NCBI GenBank assembly: GCA_045807325.1
Contig: JBJMHP010000002.1
Span: forward strand, 1 to 39,733
Direction: 5' to 3'
Length of the DNA: 39,733 nucleotides
Origin: CALGFH01 sp045807325
GTDB lineage: Bacteria; Actinomycetota; CALGFH01
Each line of letters begins with the position of its first letter. The first letter of the stretch is position 1. Below are positions 1 through 8,010 of this stretch, piece after piece. The translations under genes were made by a program, and so were the position numbers. The notes below the pieces were generated by a model. That model ran no database searches and was not told the DNA's origin. It saw only the letters and a list, made by a program, of their open reading frames with translations.

Positions 1-196
1 CGCGGGCGTAGGCGACCGGGTCGATCGAGCGGGCCGAGGCGGGACCGTGCTCGCCGGCCCCGCGGGCCCTGGCCACCGCGGCCAGCAGCCGGCCCCAGGG
101 ACCGGCCCCGGCGGCCCGGGCCTCGGCCAGGGTGCGGCGCCGGCGAGCGGGGCCCGGCCTCGGCCCGCTCGATCGACCCGGTCGCCTACGCCCGCG
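1..196. repeat. Foldback palindrome at window start
   Basis: Bases 1-40 are the exact reverse complement of 157-196. The similarity continues more noisily towards a centre near base 98; for example 41-60 against 137-156 agrees at about 15 of 20 positions. On the minus strand, 156 down to 1 reads as one open frame that ends in the same residues (SARSIDPVAYARA) that begin the plus-strand GTPase fragment. The minus-strand copy is therefore the missing upstream part of the same gene, folded back on itself. A contig-end assembly or library artefact is the most likely explanation; a genuine hairpin cannot be excluded from sequence alone. Confidence 0.85.
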
Positions 197-771
197 CCTG
201 GCGGAGCCGGTCCAGCCTCAGCCGCACCGTCAACCCGGTCCATGACCTGCTGCGCCGGGCGGCCACAGCCGCCCCGCCGGCCCTGCGGGCCGAGGTCATG
301 AGCCTGGCCAGGCCGGACCGGCTGGAGGAGCGCCTCACCGAGGCCATCGACGGCGCCGTGGCCAGAGGCACCGTCGACCACACCAGCCCGCCCCGGTCGT
401 TCCTGTGGCCGCTCATCGGCGTCCTCCAGACCCTGGTCACGGTGGCCCTCGTCGCCGGCCTGCTCTGGTACCTGACCCTGTACCTGGCCGGCCGGGCCCA
501 GGCCGACCTCCCCGACCTGCCGACGGTCCGCAACGTCCCCGTCCCGCTACTGCTGGTCATCGGGAGCCTGCTCGTCGGCTGGCTGCTGTCCCGCCTGCTC
601 TCGGCCAGCGCCCGCCGCGCCGGCCGCCGCTGGGCCGACCGCCTCACCGGCAACCTCGACGGCGCCGTCGCCGCCGAGGTCGAGTCGGCCATCGCCCAAC
701 CCCTCTCCGAGCTGGAGACGGCCCGCTCCGAGCTGCTGGTCGCCCTCTCGGACCTGCGGGCATCGTGCTGA
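157..771 (+). CDS. GTPase-like membrane protein, C-terminal part (5' end missing)
   Basis: About 204 codons are readable in this frame from base 157 to TGA at 769-771; the true start lies beyond the window. The sequence has a charged helical stretch, then a transmembrane helix (around 'LWPLIGVLQTLVTVALVAGL'), a short loop, a second helix (around 'VPLLLVIGSLLVGWLL'), and an amphipathic C-terminal helix rich in Glu and Ala. This matches the C-terminal half of the actinobacterial YfjP/dynamin-like GTPases, where two helices follow an N-terminal G domain. The G domain is not present here, so the GTPase assignment rests on resemblance of the tail only. The upstream 'SARSIDPVAYARAWR' segment is also encoded on the opposite strand of the foldback. 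The stop lies at the beginning of the PadR-like gene, which suggests a two-gene operon. Confidence 0.5.
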   Translation, partial: ASARSIDPVAYARAWRSRSSLSRTVNPVHDLLRRAATAAPPALRAEVMSLARPDRLEERLTEAIDGAVARGTVDHTSPPRSFLWPLIGVLQTLVTVALVAGLLWYLTLYLAGRAQADLPDLPTVRNVPVPLLLVIGSLLVGWLLSRLLSASARRAGRRWADRLTGNLDGAVAAEVESAIAQPLSELETARSELLVALSDLRASC

Positions 772-1310
772 CCGCGCCGGCATCCTCGCCCTGCTCGAGC
801 ACGGCCCGAGGTACGGCTACGCCCTGAAGGGCGAGTTCGAGGCGGCCACCGGCCAGATCTGGCCGCTCAACGACGGGCAGGTCTACACCACCCTGTCCCG
901 CCTGGAACGCGACGGCCTGGTCCAGGCCGAGACGGCCGACGGCGGCCAGCGGGTGCGGGTGTACCGGCTGACCGAGGCCGCGCGGGCCGAGCTGGTCGGC
1001 CGGTTCCTGGAGGCGGTCGGCCGCTGCTGGCCACCAGCGGAGGCCGGCCCCGAGCGGCTGGCCCTGTTCGCGGTCGGCGCCTCCCCGGCGGTGCTGCGGC
1101 GCACCGCGGCCGCCGCCGCCCTGCTCGCCCTGCTCGGCGCGGCGCCGGCCGTGCCGGCGGGCCTGCTCCCGGTGGCGGCCATCTACGCCGCCTCGCCGAC
1201 CCTCACGCCCGCTCCAGGTCCCATGGGCCGGCCTGGCCGTGGCCACGCTCCTCGTTCCCCTGCCGGCCGCGGCCGGCGGGGCGACCCTGACCAGGACCGG
1301 CCGGGGCTAG
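764..1310 (+). pseudogene. PadR-family winged-helix regulator, frame disrupted at both ends
   Basis: In one frame from about 764 the translation reads AGILALLEHGPRYGYALKGE, then a wing region ending 'VYTTLSRLERDGLVQ' and 'YRLTEAAR'. This is the PadR DNA-binding domain (about 75 residues). No start codon lies in this frame. GTG at 765, which overlaps the upstream stop, would fit if one base were restored in the following ACCGCGCC. The 3' end also breaks: the PadR frame runs into the antisense of the MFS gene, whereas the next frame closes at TAG 1308-1310 after a hydrophobic stretch (GLAVATLLVPLPAAAGG). A second hydrophobic stretch precedes the break, so the C-terminus looks membrane-like rather than the usual coiled-coil dimerisation helix. 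Either two indel errors or real decay explains this. The PadR domain itself is well supported. Confidence 0.6.
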
Positions 1311-2539
1311 GCGGCCTGCTCGGCGTCGCCGGCGGCGCTGTCGGGGGCCTCGACCCGGCCGCGGCCGGCCAGGGCGGCCACCGCGGCCGCGGCCACGCAG
1401 GAGACCCCGGACAGCAGCAGGATCGACCGGGGGCCGAACTGGCCGGCCATCCACCCGCTGAGCAGGCCGCTCGGCGGGGTCGAGCCGAGCAGGACCAGGC
1501 CGTACAGGCTCATCACCCGGCCGCGCATCCCCGGCTCGGAGGCGAGCTGCATGGTCGAGTTGGCCGTGGCCACGAAGGCCAGGCTGGCCGCGCCGATCGG
1601 GAACAGGAGCAGCGCCTCGACCAGGATGGACGGCGCGGCCGCGGCCGCGAACGACAGCAGGCCGAAGGCGGCCACCGACCAGGTCAGCAACAGCGGGGTG
1701 GGGCGGCCCCGGCGGGCCACGACCAGGGCGCCGGCCACCGACCCGGCGGCCATGACGGCGGCCAGGGCCCCGTAGGCGCCCGGCCCGCCGGAGAAGGCGA
1801 AGCGGGCCAGCAGGGGCAGGGCCACCCGGTAGTTGAGGCCGAGCATGCCCACGACCGCGACCAGCAGGATGGTCGAGCGCAGCGCGGGCGTGGCCCAGAC
1901 ATAGCGCACCCCGGCCCGGATCTGGCCCCGGCCCCGCTCGACCGCGGCCCGGCGGTGGAGCCGGTCCGGGTCCATGGCCAGCAGGCCGCCGATCATGGCC
2001 AGGAACGAGACGGCGTTGAGGAAGAAGGCGGGGGCGATCCCGACCGCCGCGATCAACCCGCCGGCCAGGGCCGGGCCGACCACCCGGGCCGTGTTGAAGC
2101 TGGCGCTGTTCAGCCCGACGGCGTTGACCACCCGGTCGGGCCCGACCATCTCGCTGACGAACGACTGCCGGGCCGGCATGTCGAAGGCGGTGCACACGCC
2201 GAGCAGCAGCGCCAGCGTGTAGACCATCCACAGCTGGACCGCCCCGGTCGCGGTCAGGGCCCCGAGGGCGAGGGCGAGCACGGCCATGGCGGTCTGGGTG
2301 GCCAGCAGCAGGCGGCGCTTGTCGACCCGGTCGGCGACCAGCCCGGCCCAGGCCCCGAAGGCCAGCATGGGGGAGAACTGCAGGGCCAGGGTGATGCCGA
2401 GCGGCAGGGCCGCGTTGGTCAGCCGCAGGACCAGCCAGTCCTGGCCGACCTGCTGCATCCAGGTGCCGGTGGAGGAGACCAGGTGACCGAACAGGAACAA
2501 CCGGAAGTTGCGCACGTCGAGGGATCGGAAGGTGCGCAG
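1307..2539 (-). CDS. MFS transporter (major facilitator, exporter type)
   Basis: A roughly 410-residue protein with about 12 hydrophobic helices. It starts 'RTFRSLDVRNFRLFLFGHLV', followed by 'STGTWMQQVGQDWLVLRLT', typical of the MFS_3/enterobactin-exporter-like branch. The loop motif 'GAWAGLVADRVDKRRLLLATQ' between helices 2 and 3 is the MFS signature, and 'NAVGLNSASFNTARVVGPALAGGLIA' is the conserved helix 4-5 region. There is no ATG or GTG directly downstream of the oxidoreductase stop. A CTG at 2539-2537 lies 10 nt after a GGAGG (2554-2550); the next candidate is GTG at 2515, inside the conserved N-terminus. It follows the LLM oxidoreductase by about 30 nt, so they are probably cotranscribed. 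The substrate is unknown. It converges with the PadR-like gene, the ends overlapping. Confidence 0.85.
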   Translation of the reverse strand: MRTFRSLDVRNFRLFLFGHLVSSTGTWMQQVGQDWLVLRLTNAALPLGITLALQFSPMLAFGAWAGLVADRVDKRRLLLATQTAMAVLALALGALTATGAVQLWMVYTLALLLGVCTAFDMPARQSFVSEMVGPDRVVNAVGLNSASFNTARVVGPALAGGLIAAVGIAPAFFLNAVSFLAMIGGLLAMDPDRLHRRAAVERGRGQIRAGVRYVWATPALRSTILLVAVVGMLGLNYRVALPLLARFAFSGGPGAYGALAAVMAAGSVAGALVVARRGRPTPLLLTWSVAAFGLLSFAAAAAPSILVEALLLFPIGAASLAFVATANSTMQLASEPGMRGRVMSLYGLVLLGSTPPSGLLSGWMAGQFGPRSILLLSGVSCVAAAAVAALAGRGRVEAPDSAAGDAEQAA

Positions 2540-2568
2540 CCGGGGTCGACCTCCAAGGCCAGTCGGGG

Positions 2569-3522
2569 TTACGGGGTGGCGGCGCCCATGGTAGCAGCGA
2601 CCTCCCCGAGCACCGCGACCATGTCGGTGTCGGCGTGGTCCAGGTGCTGGAGCATGACCCGGCTCACCCCGGCCTCCTCGAGCTGCCGGAGCCGCTCGAC
2701 CACCTGGTCGACGGTGCCGTACACCCAGTTCGGCCGGCCCTCGACCACCTCGTCGACGCCGGCGTCGCGGCCGGTGACGGCCAGTACCCGCCGGACCCGC
2801 TCGTTGACCTCGGCCCGGTCGCGGCCGACCACCCCCGTGGTCATCAGCGAGAAGCGGGCCGTCTCGGGGTCGCGACCGGCCTCGCGCCAGGCCTCCTGGA
2901 GTCGCCGGCGCCGCTCCGGCAGCTCCTCCAGCGCGACGCCGGTGGTGTTGTACTCGTCGGCGTAGCGGGCCGCCAGGGCCAGGCTCTTCGGCCCGGCGGC
3001 CCCGCCGACCAGCAGGGTCGGCGGCCGCTGCACCGGCTTGGGCAGGGCGCGAAGGTCCTGGACCTGGTAGTGGCGGCCCGAGAAGGAGAAGGCGTCCTCG
3101 GTCCAGGAGCGGGTGACGATCTCCAGCTGCTCGGCCAGCCGCTCCATGCGGACCGGGGTGGGCGGGAACTCGAAGCCGTAGCTGCGGTGCTCGCCCTCGT
3201 GCCAGCCGGCCCCAAGGCCCAGCTCGACCCGGCCGCCGGAGACGTGGTCGACCGTGACCACGCTCTTGGCCAGCACCGACGGGTGCCGGAAGGTGGCCGG
3301 CGAGACCAGCGTGCCCAGGCGGATCCGGCTGGTCCTGGCGGCCAGGGCGGCCAGGGTGGTCCAGGCGTCCAGGGAGCCGCGCTCGCGCATGCCCATCACC
3401 GACTCGTAGTGGTCGGAGCGGAACAGCCCCTCCAGGCCGTGCTCCTCGCACGCCCCGGCCAGGGCGAGCCACTGGTCCCAGGTGACGTCCTCCTGGCCCT
3501 CGATCATCAGGCAGACCCGCAT
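2569..3522 (-). CDS. LLM-class F420-dependent oxidoreductase
   Basis: A 317-residue luciferase-like (LLM) TIM-barrel protein. Visible family features are the N-terminal 'MRVCLMIEGQEDVTWDQWLA', 'LFRSDHYESV', 'TSRIRLGTLVSPATFRHPSVLAK', 'VDHVSGGRVELGLGAGWHEGEHRSYG' (the cofactor-binding strand-loop), and 'PTLLVGGAAGPKSLALAARYADEYN'. Members from actinobacteria commonly use reduced F420 in redox reactions; the substrate cannot be told. The ATG at 3522 is preferred over an in-frame ATG at 3552 because GAGGAGGG sits about 7 nt upstream and the barrel's first strand begins at once. The upstream region is shared with the divergent hydrolase and contains an inverted repeat. It probably heads a two-gene unit with the MFS gene. 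Confidence 0.9.
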   Translation of the reverse strand: MRVCLMIEGQEDVTWDQWLALAGACEEHGLEGLFRSDHYESVMGMRERGSLDAWTTLAALAARTSRIRLGTLVSPATFRHPSVLAKSVVTVDHVSGGRVELGLGAGWHEGEHRSYGFEFPPTPVRMERLAEQLEIVTRSWTEDAFSFSGRHYQVQDLRALPKPVQRPPTLLVGGAAGPKSLALAARYADEYNTTGVALEELPERRRRLQEAWREAGRDPETARFSLMTTGVVGRDRAEVNERVRRVLAVTGRDAGVDEVVEGRPNWVYGTVDQVVERLRQLEEAGVSRVMLQHLDHADTDMVAVLGEVAATMGAATP

Positions 3523-3543
3523 GCGCCCTCCTCCTCGGCGACC

Positions 3544-3587
3544 CCGGTCCATGACCGGCGTTCTGACGTGACGTTACGATGCCTGCC
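3544..3587 (+). promoter_or_regulatory. Divergent promoter with inverted repeat, leaderless-type start
   Basis: The 65-bp gap between the LLM oxidoreductase and the hydrolase contains a perfect inverted repeat, CCGGTC-CAT-GACCGG (3544-3558). It overlaps a possible -35 (TGACCG, 3552-3557). A -10 TACGAT lies at 3575-3580, 17 bp further on, and exactly 7 nt before ATG 3588. This geometry predicts transcription starting at the A of ATG 3588. The repeat is placed where a repressor could block the hydrolase promoter and act on the divergent unit. Confidence 0.5.
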
Positions 3588-4469
3588 ATGCCGAGGGCAC
3601 ACGGGAACGGGGTCGAGCTCGAGTACGAGACCGTCGGCGACCCGGCGGGCCGCCCGCTGCTGCTCGTCCAGGGGCTGGGGGCCCAGCTCATCTCGGTCGA
3701 GGACGGGCTCTGCCAGGAGCTGGCGTCACGCGGGTTCCTGGTCATCCGCTACGACAACCGCGACGCCGGGCTGTCGACCTGGTTCGACCAGGCCCGGACG
3801 GTCAACCTGGCCGCCATCTGGGGCGGCGACCACAGCACCCTGGCCTACACCCTGGAGGACATGGCCGACGACGCCGTCGCGGTGCTGAACGCGGCCGGGG
3901 TGGCGTCGGCCCACATGGCCGGCATCTCACTCGGCGGCATGATCGCCCAGCTGCTGGCGACCAGGTACCCGGCGCGGGTGCGGTCGCTGGCCTCGATCAT
4001 GTCGACCACCGGGGACCGGGCCGTCGGCCAGCCGACCGGGGAGGCGGCCAGCGTGCTGGTGGCCTCCATGCCGGGCGACCGCGAGGGGTTCATCGAGCAG
4101 GCGGTGGTCAACGCCAAGGCGATCGGCTCCGGCACCGCCTTCCCGTTCGACGCCGAGGCGGTGCGGCGCGGGGCCGCCCGCAGCTACGACCGCGCCCACC
4201 ATCCCAAGGGGAGCGGGCGGCAGTTCGCGGCCATCCTGGCCGCCGGCGACCGGACCGGGGCCCTGGGCCAGATCCGGGTGCCGACCCTGGTCATCCACGG
4301 CACCGAGGACCAGGTCATCGGGGTCAGCGGCGGCGAGGCCACGGCCGCCGCCATCCCCGGGGCCCGCCTGCTGGTGGTCCCCGGCCTGGGCCACGAGCTC
4401 CCGCCGGGGTTCTGGCCGACCCTGGCCGACGCCCTGGTCGAGAACGCCGACCGTGCCGACGGTGGATAG
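3588..4469 (+). CDS. Alpha/beta-fold hydrolase
   Basis: A 293-residue alpha/beta hydrolase (296 if started at ATG 3579). Features in order: 'RPLLLVQGLGAQ' (oxyanion-hole loop), 'VIRYDNRDAGLST' (motif common in RdmC-like methylesterases and related hydrolases), nucleophile elbow 'GISLGG', late acidic region 'VPTLVIHGTEDQVI', and the C-terminal His in 'VPGLGHELPP'. A Ser-Asp-His triad is thus in place. ATG 3588 is chosen because the -10 hexamer TACGAT overlaps the ATG at 3579, so that codon would not be on the transcript. The glycosyltransferase start overlaps the last codons. The substrate is unknown. Confidence 0.9.
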   Translation: MPRAHGNGVELEYETVGDPAGRPLLLVQGLGAQLISVEDGLCQELASRGFLVIRYDNRDAGLSTWFDQARTVNLAAIWGGDHSTLAYTLEDMADDAVAVLNAAGVASAHMAGISLGGMIAQLLATRYPARVRSLASIMSTTGDRAVGQPTGEAASVLVASMPGDREGFIEQAVVNAKAIGSGTAFPFDAEAVRRGAARSYDRAHHPKGSGRQFAAILAAGDRTGALGQIRVPTLVIHGTEDQVIGVSGGEATAAAIPGARLLVVPGLGHELPPGFWPTLADALVENADRADGG

Positions 4470-5676
4470 GCCCCTGCGGGTCGTGTTCCTGGCCCACGCC
4501 TTCCCGCGGACCGCCGACGACGTGACCGGGGGGTTCCTGCTGCGGCTGGCCACGGCCCTGCGGGCCGAGGGGGTGGAGGTGGCCGCGGTCGCTCCGGCGG
4601 CCGAGGGGCTGGCCGCGGCCGAGCGGCTGGACGGGATCGCGGTCCGCCGCTACCGGTACGCGCCCGCCCGGGCGCAGCGGCTGGCCTACGCGGGCGAGAT
4701 GCACCGCCGGGCCGCCTCCCCGTCAGGGGCCGTGGCCCTGGCCGGGCTGGTCGGCGCCGGCGCCCTGGCCCTGCGGCGGGCGGCGCGCGGGGCCGACCTG
4801 GTCCACGCCCACTGGTGGTTCCCGGCCGGGGTCCAGGCCCTGGCCGCCCGGACCGGCCTGCCGCTGGTGACCACCCTGCACGGCACCGACGTGCGCCTGG
4901 CCCGCTCCCGCCCGGCGGCCGAAGCCGTCTGCGCCAGGGTCCTGCGGGCCTCGGCCCGGGTGACGGCCGTGTCCGGCTGGCTGGCCGCCGAGGCGGCCGG
5001 GTTCGCCCCCGACCTGGCCCGCCCGATCGCGGTCGCCCCCATGCCCGTGGACGACCAGGCGTTCTCCCCCGGCCCGCCCGGCCGGCCCCGCGACGAGCTG
5101 CTGTTCGTGGGCCGCCTCGACCGCCAGAAGGGTGCCGAGGTCGCCCTGCGCGCCCTGGCCAAGCTGACCGGCCCGGCCGCCGCCCTCCCCCTCCGGGTCG
5201 TCGGCGGCGGCCCCGACGAGGCCGCCCTGCGCCGCCTGGCCGGCGACCTGGCCGTGGCCGACCGCGTCCGCTGGGACGGCCAGGTCCCCCAGGCCGACCT
5301 GGCCGGCCGCTACCGGCGGACGGCCGTCCTGGTCGTCCCCGGGCGGGACGAGGGCTTCGGCCTGGTCGCCGTGGAGGGCCAGCTCAGCGGCGCCCCGGTG
5401 GTCGCCGCCGCCTCCGGCGGCCTGCTCGACGTGGTCGACGACGGCCAGACCGGCCGGACCTTCCCCCCCGGCCAGCCCGAGGCCCTGGCCAGGACGGTCG
5501 AGGAGGTCCTGGCCGACCCGGAGGCGACGGCCCGGATGACCGCCACCGCTCGGGAGCGGGCGGCGGCCCGCTTCGGCACCGCGGCGGCGGCCAGGAGGTA
5601 CGCGGCCGTCTACGCCGAGGCCCTGGAAGGACGGCGGGGAAAGACAAGGAGGGCAACGGGACGGCTCGGCGTCTAA
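4453..5676 (+). CDS. Glycosyltransferase family 4
   Basis: A 407-residue GT-B enzyme. The N-terminal Rossmann domain begins 'LRVVFLAHAFPRTADDVTGG' and contains 'ADLVHAHWWFPAG' and 'TTLHGTDVRL'. The C-terminal domain contains 'LLFVGRLDRQKGAEVALRAL', 'LRVVGGGPDEAALRRLA', and the nucleotide-sugar signature E-x7-E within 'DEGFGLVAVEGQLSGAPVVAA'. It probably transfers a sugar from an activated donor to a lipid or small-molecule acceptor at the cytoplasmic face of the membrane; the donor is unknown. GTG 4453 overlaps the hydrolase by 17 nt; GTG 4462 is an alternative. It is convergent with the carboxylase operon. Confidence 0.9.
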   Translation: MPTVDRPLRVVFLAHAFPRTADDVTGGFLLRLATALRAEGVEVAAVAPAAEGLAAAERLDGIAVRRYRYAPARAQRLAYAGEMHRRAASPSGAVALAGLVGAGALALRRAARGADLVHAHWWFPAGVQALAARTGLPLVTTLHGTDVRLARSRPAAEAVCARVLRASARVTAVSGWLAAEAAGFAPDLARPIAVAPMPVDDQAFSPGPPGRPRDELLFVGRLDRQKGAEVALRALAKLTGPAAALPLRVVGGGPDEAALRRLAGDLAVADRVRWDGQVPQADLAGRYRRTAVLVVPGRDEGFGLVAVEGQLSGAPVVAAASGGLLDVVDDGQTGRTFPPGQPEALARTVEEVLADPEATARMTATARERAAARFGTAAAARRYAAVYAEALEGRRGKTRRATGRLGV

Positions 5677-5726
5677 GCGGGCCCGGCTCCTCAACCCCCT
5701 GGCCCTCAGCCCCCGGGCCCCGGGCC

Positions 5727-7466
5727 TCAGTCCTCGATTCGGCAGATGGTGGCGCCGCTCTGGACCTTGGCACCGACCTCGGCCTCCAGGGCGGCGACGG
5801 TGCCGGCCCGGTGGGCGGTGAGGGGCTGCTCCATCTTCATCGCCTCCAGGACGACCACCAGGTCGCCGGCCTCGACCTGCTGGCCGTTCTCGACCGCGAC
5901 CTTGACGATCGTCCCCTCCATGGGGGTGACCAGGGCGCCCTCCCCGGCGGGCTCGGTCCCGCCCGGCGGGGAGGGCGGGCGGCGGGTCGGGCGGCGCGCG
6001 GCTGGGCCTGAGGCGGCGCCGAGGCCGGCCGGGAGGGTGACCTCCAGACGGCGGCCGCCGACCTCGACCACCACCCGCTCCCGCTCGGCCGCCTCCTCCG
6101 GCGTGGCCGCCACCGGCTGCGGCTCGAGCCGGTCCCCCAGCTCGGCCTCGATCCAGCCGGTGTGGACGGCGAACTCCTCGGCGAAGGCCGGCTCGCGCAC
6201 GACCAGCCGGTGGAACGGCAGCACCGTGGCCAGCCCCTCGACCTCGAACTCGTCGAGAGCCCGGCGGCTGCGCTCCAGCGCCTGGCCCCGGTCGGCTCCG
6301 GCGACGATCAGCTTGGCCAGCAGCGAGTCGAAGGCACCCCCGACCACGCTGCCCTGCTCGACCCCGGCGTCCAGGCGGACCCCGGGGCCGGCCGGGGGCC
6401 GCCAGCGGGTCACCGTGCCCGGGGTGGGCAGGAAGCCGCGGCCCGGGTCCTCGCCGTTGATGCGGAACTCGATGGCGTGGCCGCGCACGGCCGGGGTGGC
6501 CGGGTCGAGCCGCTCCCCGGCGGCGACCCGGAACATCTCGCGGACCAGGTCGACCCCGGTGACCTCCTCGGTGACCGGGTGCTCGACCTGGAGCCGGGTG
6601 TTGACCTCCAGGAACGTGACCGTGCCGTCCTCGCCGAGCAGGAACTCGACGGTCCCGGCGCCGGCGTAGCCGGCTTCGGCGCAGATGTCGCGGGCCGCCC
6701 GGTGGATCCGGTCCCGCAGCCCGTCGTCGAGCGCCGGGGCCGGCGCCTCCTCGACCAGCTTCTGGTGGCGCCGCTGGAGCGAGCAGTCCCGGTCCCCGAC
6801 CACCACCACCGTCCCGGCGGTGTCGGCCAGCACCTGCACCTCGACGTGGCGCGGCCGGTCCAGATAGCGCTCCACGTAGCACTCGCCGCGACCGAAGGCC
6901 GCCTCGGCCTCCCGCACCGCCGAGGCGAACTGCTCGGCGATCTCCTCGGCCGTGCGGGCCACCCTGAGCCCCCGCCCACCCCCGCCGAAGGCCGCCTTGA
7001 TGGCGATCGGCAGGCCGTGCTCGTTCGCGAACGCCTCCGCCGCCTCCGCGTCCGCCACCGGCCCGTCACTCCCCGGCACCAGCGGAGCCCCAACCGCCTC
7101 GGCGATCCGCCTGGCCTCCACCTTGTCCCCAAGCCGCCGGATCGCCTCCGGCCCGGGCCCTATCCAGGTGAGCCCGGCGTCCATCACCGCCTGCGCGAAC
7201 TCGGCACTCTCGGCCAGAAACCCGTACCCGGGATGCACCGCATCGGCCCCCGACCGCCGACACGCCTCCAGCAGCCTCTCAATCCTGAGGTAACTCTCAG
7301 CCGCCGCGGCCCCACCCAGCGCAAACGCCTCATCCGCCAACCGCACGTGCGGCGCATCCAGGTCGGGCTCGGCATAGACGGCCACACTCTCCAGCCCCGC
7401 ATCCCGACACGCCCGGGCGATCCTGACGGCGATCTCCCCCCGGTTCGCGATCAGCACCTTACGCAT
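5727..7466 (-). CDS. accA: Acyl-CoA carboxylase alpha subunit (biotin carboxylase-BCCP fusion)
   Basis: A 579-residue protein that carboxylates its own biotin using ATP and bicarbonate. Domains: biotin carboxylase N-terminal ('KVLIANRGEIAVRIARACRD'), ATP-grasp with the glycine-rich loop ('AFGGGGRGLRVA') and catalytic region 'FLEVNTRLQVEHPVTEEVTG', biotin carboxylase C-terminal, a Pro/Arg-rich linker, and a C-terminal BCCP domain with EAMKMEQ, where Lys544 is the predicted biotinylation site. The length matches the actinobacterial AccA family. The start ATG overlaps the stop of the epsilon gene (ATGCGTAA), so translation is probably coupled. It is the last gene of a three-gene operon. The exact acyl-CoA substrate is set by the beta subunit and cannot be read here. 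Confidence 0.95.
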   Translation of the reverse strand: MRKVLIANRGEIAVRIARACRDAGLESVAVYAEPDLDAPHVRLADEAFALGGAAAAESYLRIERLLEACRRSGADAVHPGYGFLAESAEFAQAVMDAGLTWIGPGPEAIRRLGDKVEARRIAEAVGAPLVPGSDGPVADAEAAEAFANEHGLPIAIKAAFGGGGRGLRVARTAEEIAEQFASAVREAEAAFGRGECYVERYLDRPRHVEVQVLADTAGTVVVVGDRDCSLQRRHQKLVEEAPAPALDDGLRDRIHRAARDICAEAGYAGAGTVEFLLGEDGTVTFLEVNTRLQVEHPVTEEVTGVDLVREMFRVAAGERLDPATPAVRGHAIEFRINGEDPGRGFLPTPGTVTRWRPPAGPGVRLDAGVEQGSVVGGAFDSLLAKLIVAGADRGQALERSRRALDEFEVEGLATVLPFHRLVVREPAFAEEFAVHTGWIEAELGDRLEPQPVAATPEEAAERERVVVEVGGRRLEVTLPAGLGAASGPAARRPTRRPPSPPGGTEPAGEGALVTPMEGTIVKVAVENGQQVEAGDLVVVLEAMKMEQPLTAHRAGTVAALEAEVGAKVQSGATICRIED

Positions 7467-8010
7467 CGGCGCCTCCCGCGGTTCGGGTTGGCCCGGCGGT
7501 TGCGGTGGACACGGCCGTTACGGTGGGCCCGGCGACCGCGCGGCCCGCGGTCCCCACGACCCCGGACACACGGGAACCCGGGCCCCGGCTGCCGGGGCCC
7601 CCGATTCGGGAGGGTAGCCCAGCGGCGGAGGTCGGGTCCTCGGTCGTCCACAGCCCCCCGCCGACCCGACCAACCGTGCCCCCGCGGGCCCAATTCACCC
7701 GACTACCCTCGCCCTCGCCAGCCCAATCCCCACCTCTGCCCGCCCGCTTCCAGGCCCCGGGGCCGGGCGCCGGCAGGGGCTGGCGGTGGGCGGCGGTGGG
7801 GGAACCCCACGGCGGTGGGCCGGCGGCCCGGCGGCGGGACCCGGCCGCGGCCAATGCGAGCGCCTTGGCGGCCAGGACGGCGGTCAGGGCGGCCAGCTCC
7901 TCCGGAGTTGGATGGCCCCGTTTCACGTGGAACACGGGGCCGCGGTTGGTCGGGCCCGTGCCGACCGGGCGGGCGATCTCGCGCTCGCGCGCGGTTCGCG
8001 AGCCGCTCAC
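7459..8010 (-). CDS. accE: Acyl-CoA carboxylase epsilon subunit-like, with long C-terminal tail
   Basis: The N-terminal part carries the epsilon-subunit signature 'VKRGHPTPEELAALTAVLAA', normally a small helper that stabilises the alpha/beta carboxylase complex. The reading frame starts at GTG 8010, sharing GTGA with the beta subunit stop, and ends in a TAA embedded in the alpha subunit's start. Known epsilon subunits are about 60-90 residues and end soon after a Trp-containing motif, seen here as 'PAPGPGAWKRAGR'. This frame continues for about 110 more residues of low-complexity Gly/Thr/Arg sequence, giving 183 in total. Whether the tail is a real extension or a missed stop cannot be decided. 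An internal GTG at 'VKRGHP' could also be the start. Confidence 0.75.
   Translation of the reverse strand: MSGSRTAREREIARPVGTGPTNRGPVFHVKRGHPTPEELAALTAVLAAKALALAAAGSRRRAAGPPPWGSPTAAHRQPLPAPGPGAWKRAGRGGDWAGEGEGSRVNWARGGTVGRVGGGLWTTEDPTSAAGLPSRIGGPGSRGPGSRVSGVVGTAGRAVAGPTVTAVSTATAGPTRTAGGADA

Noticed and set aside
953..2965. Very long plus-strand open frame across the MFS gene
   Set aside because: Beyond about 1220 it is the antisense of the MFS gene and reads as low-complexity Gly/Arg/Gln; only its first part holds the PadR domain.
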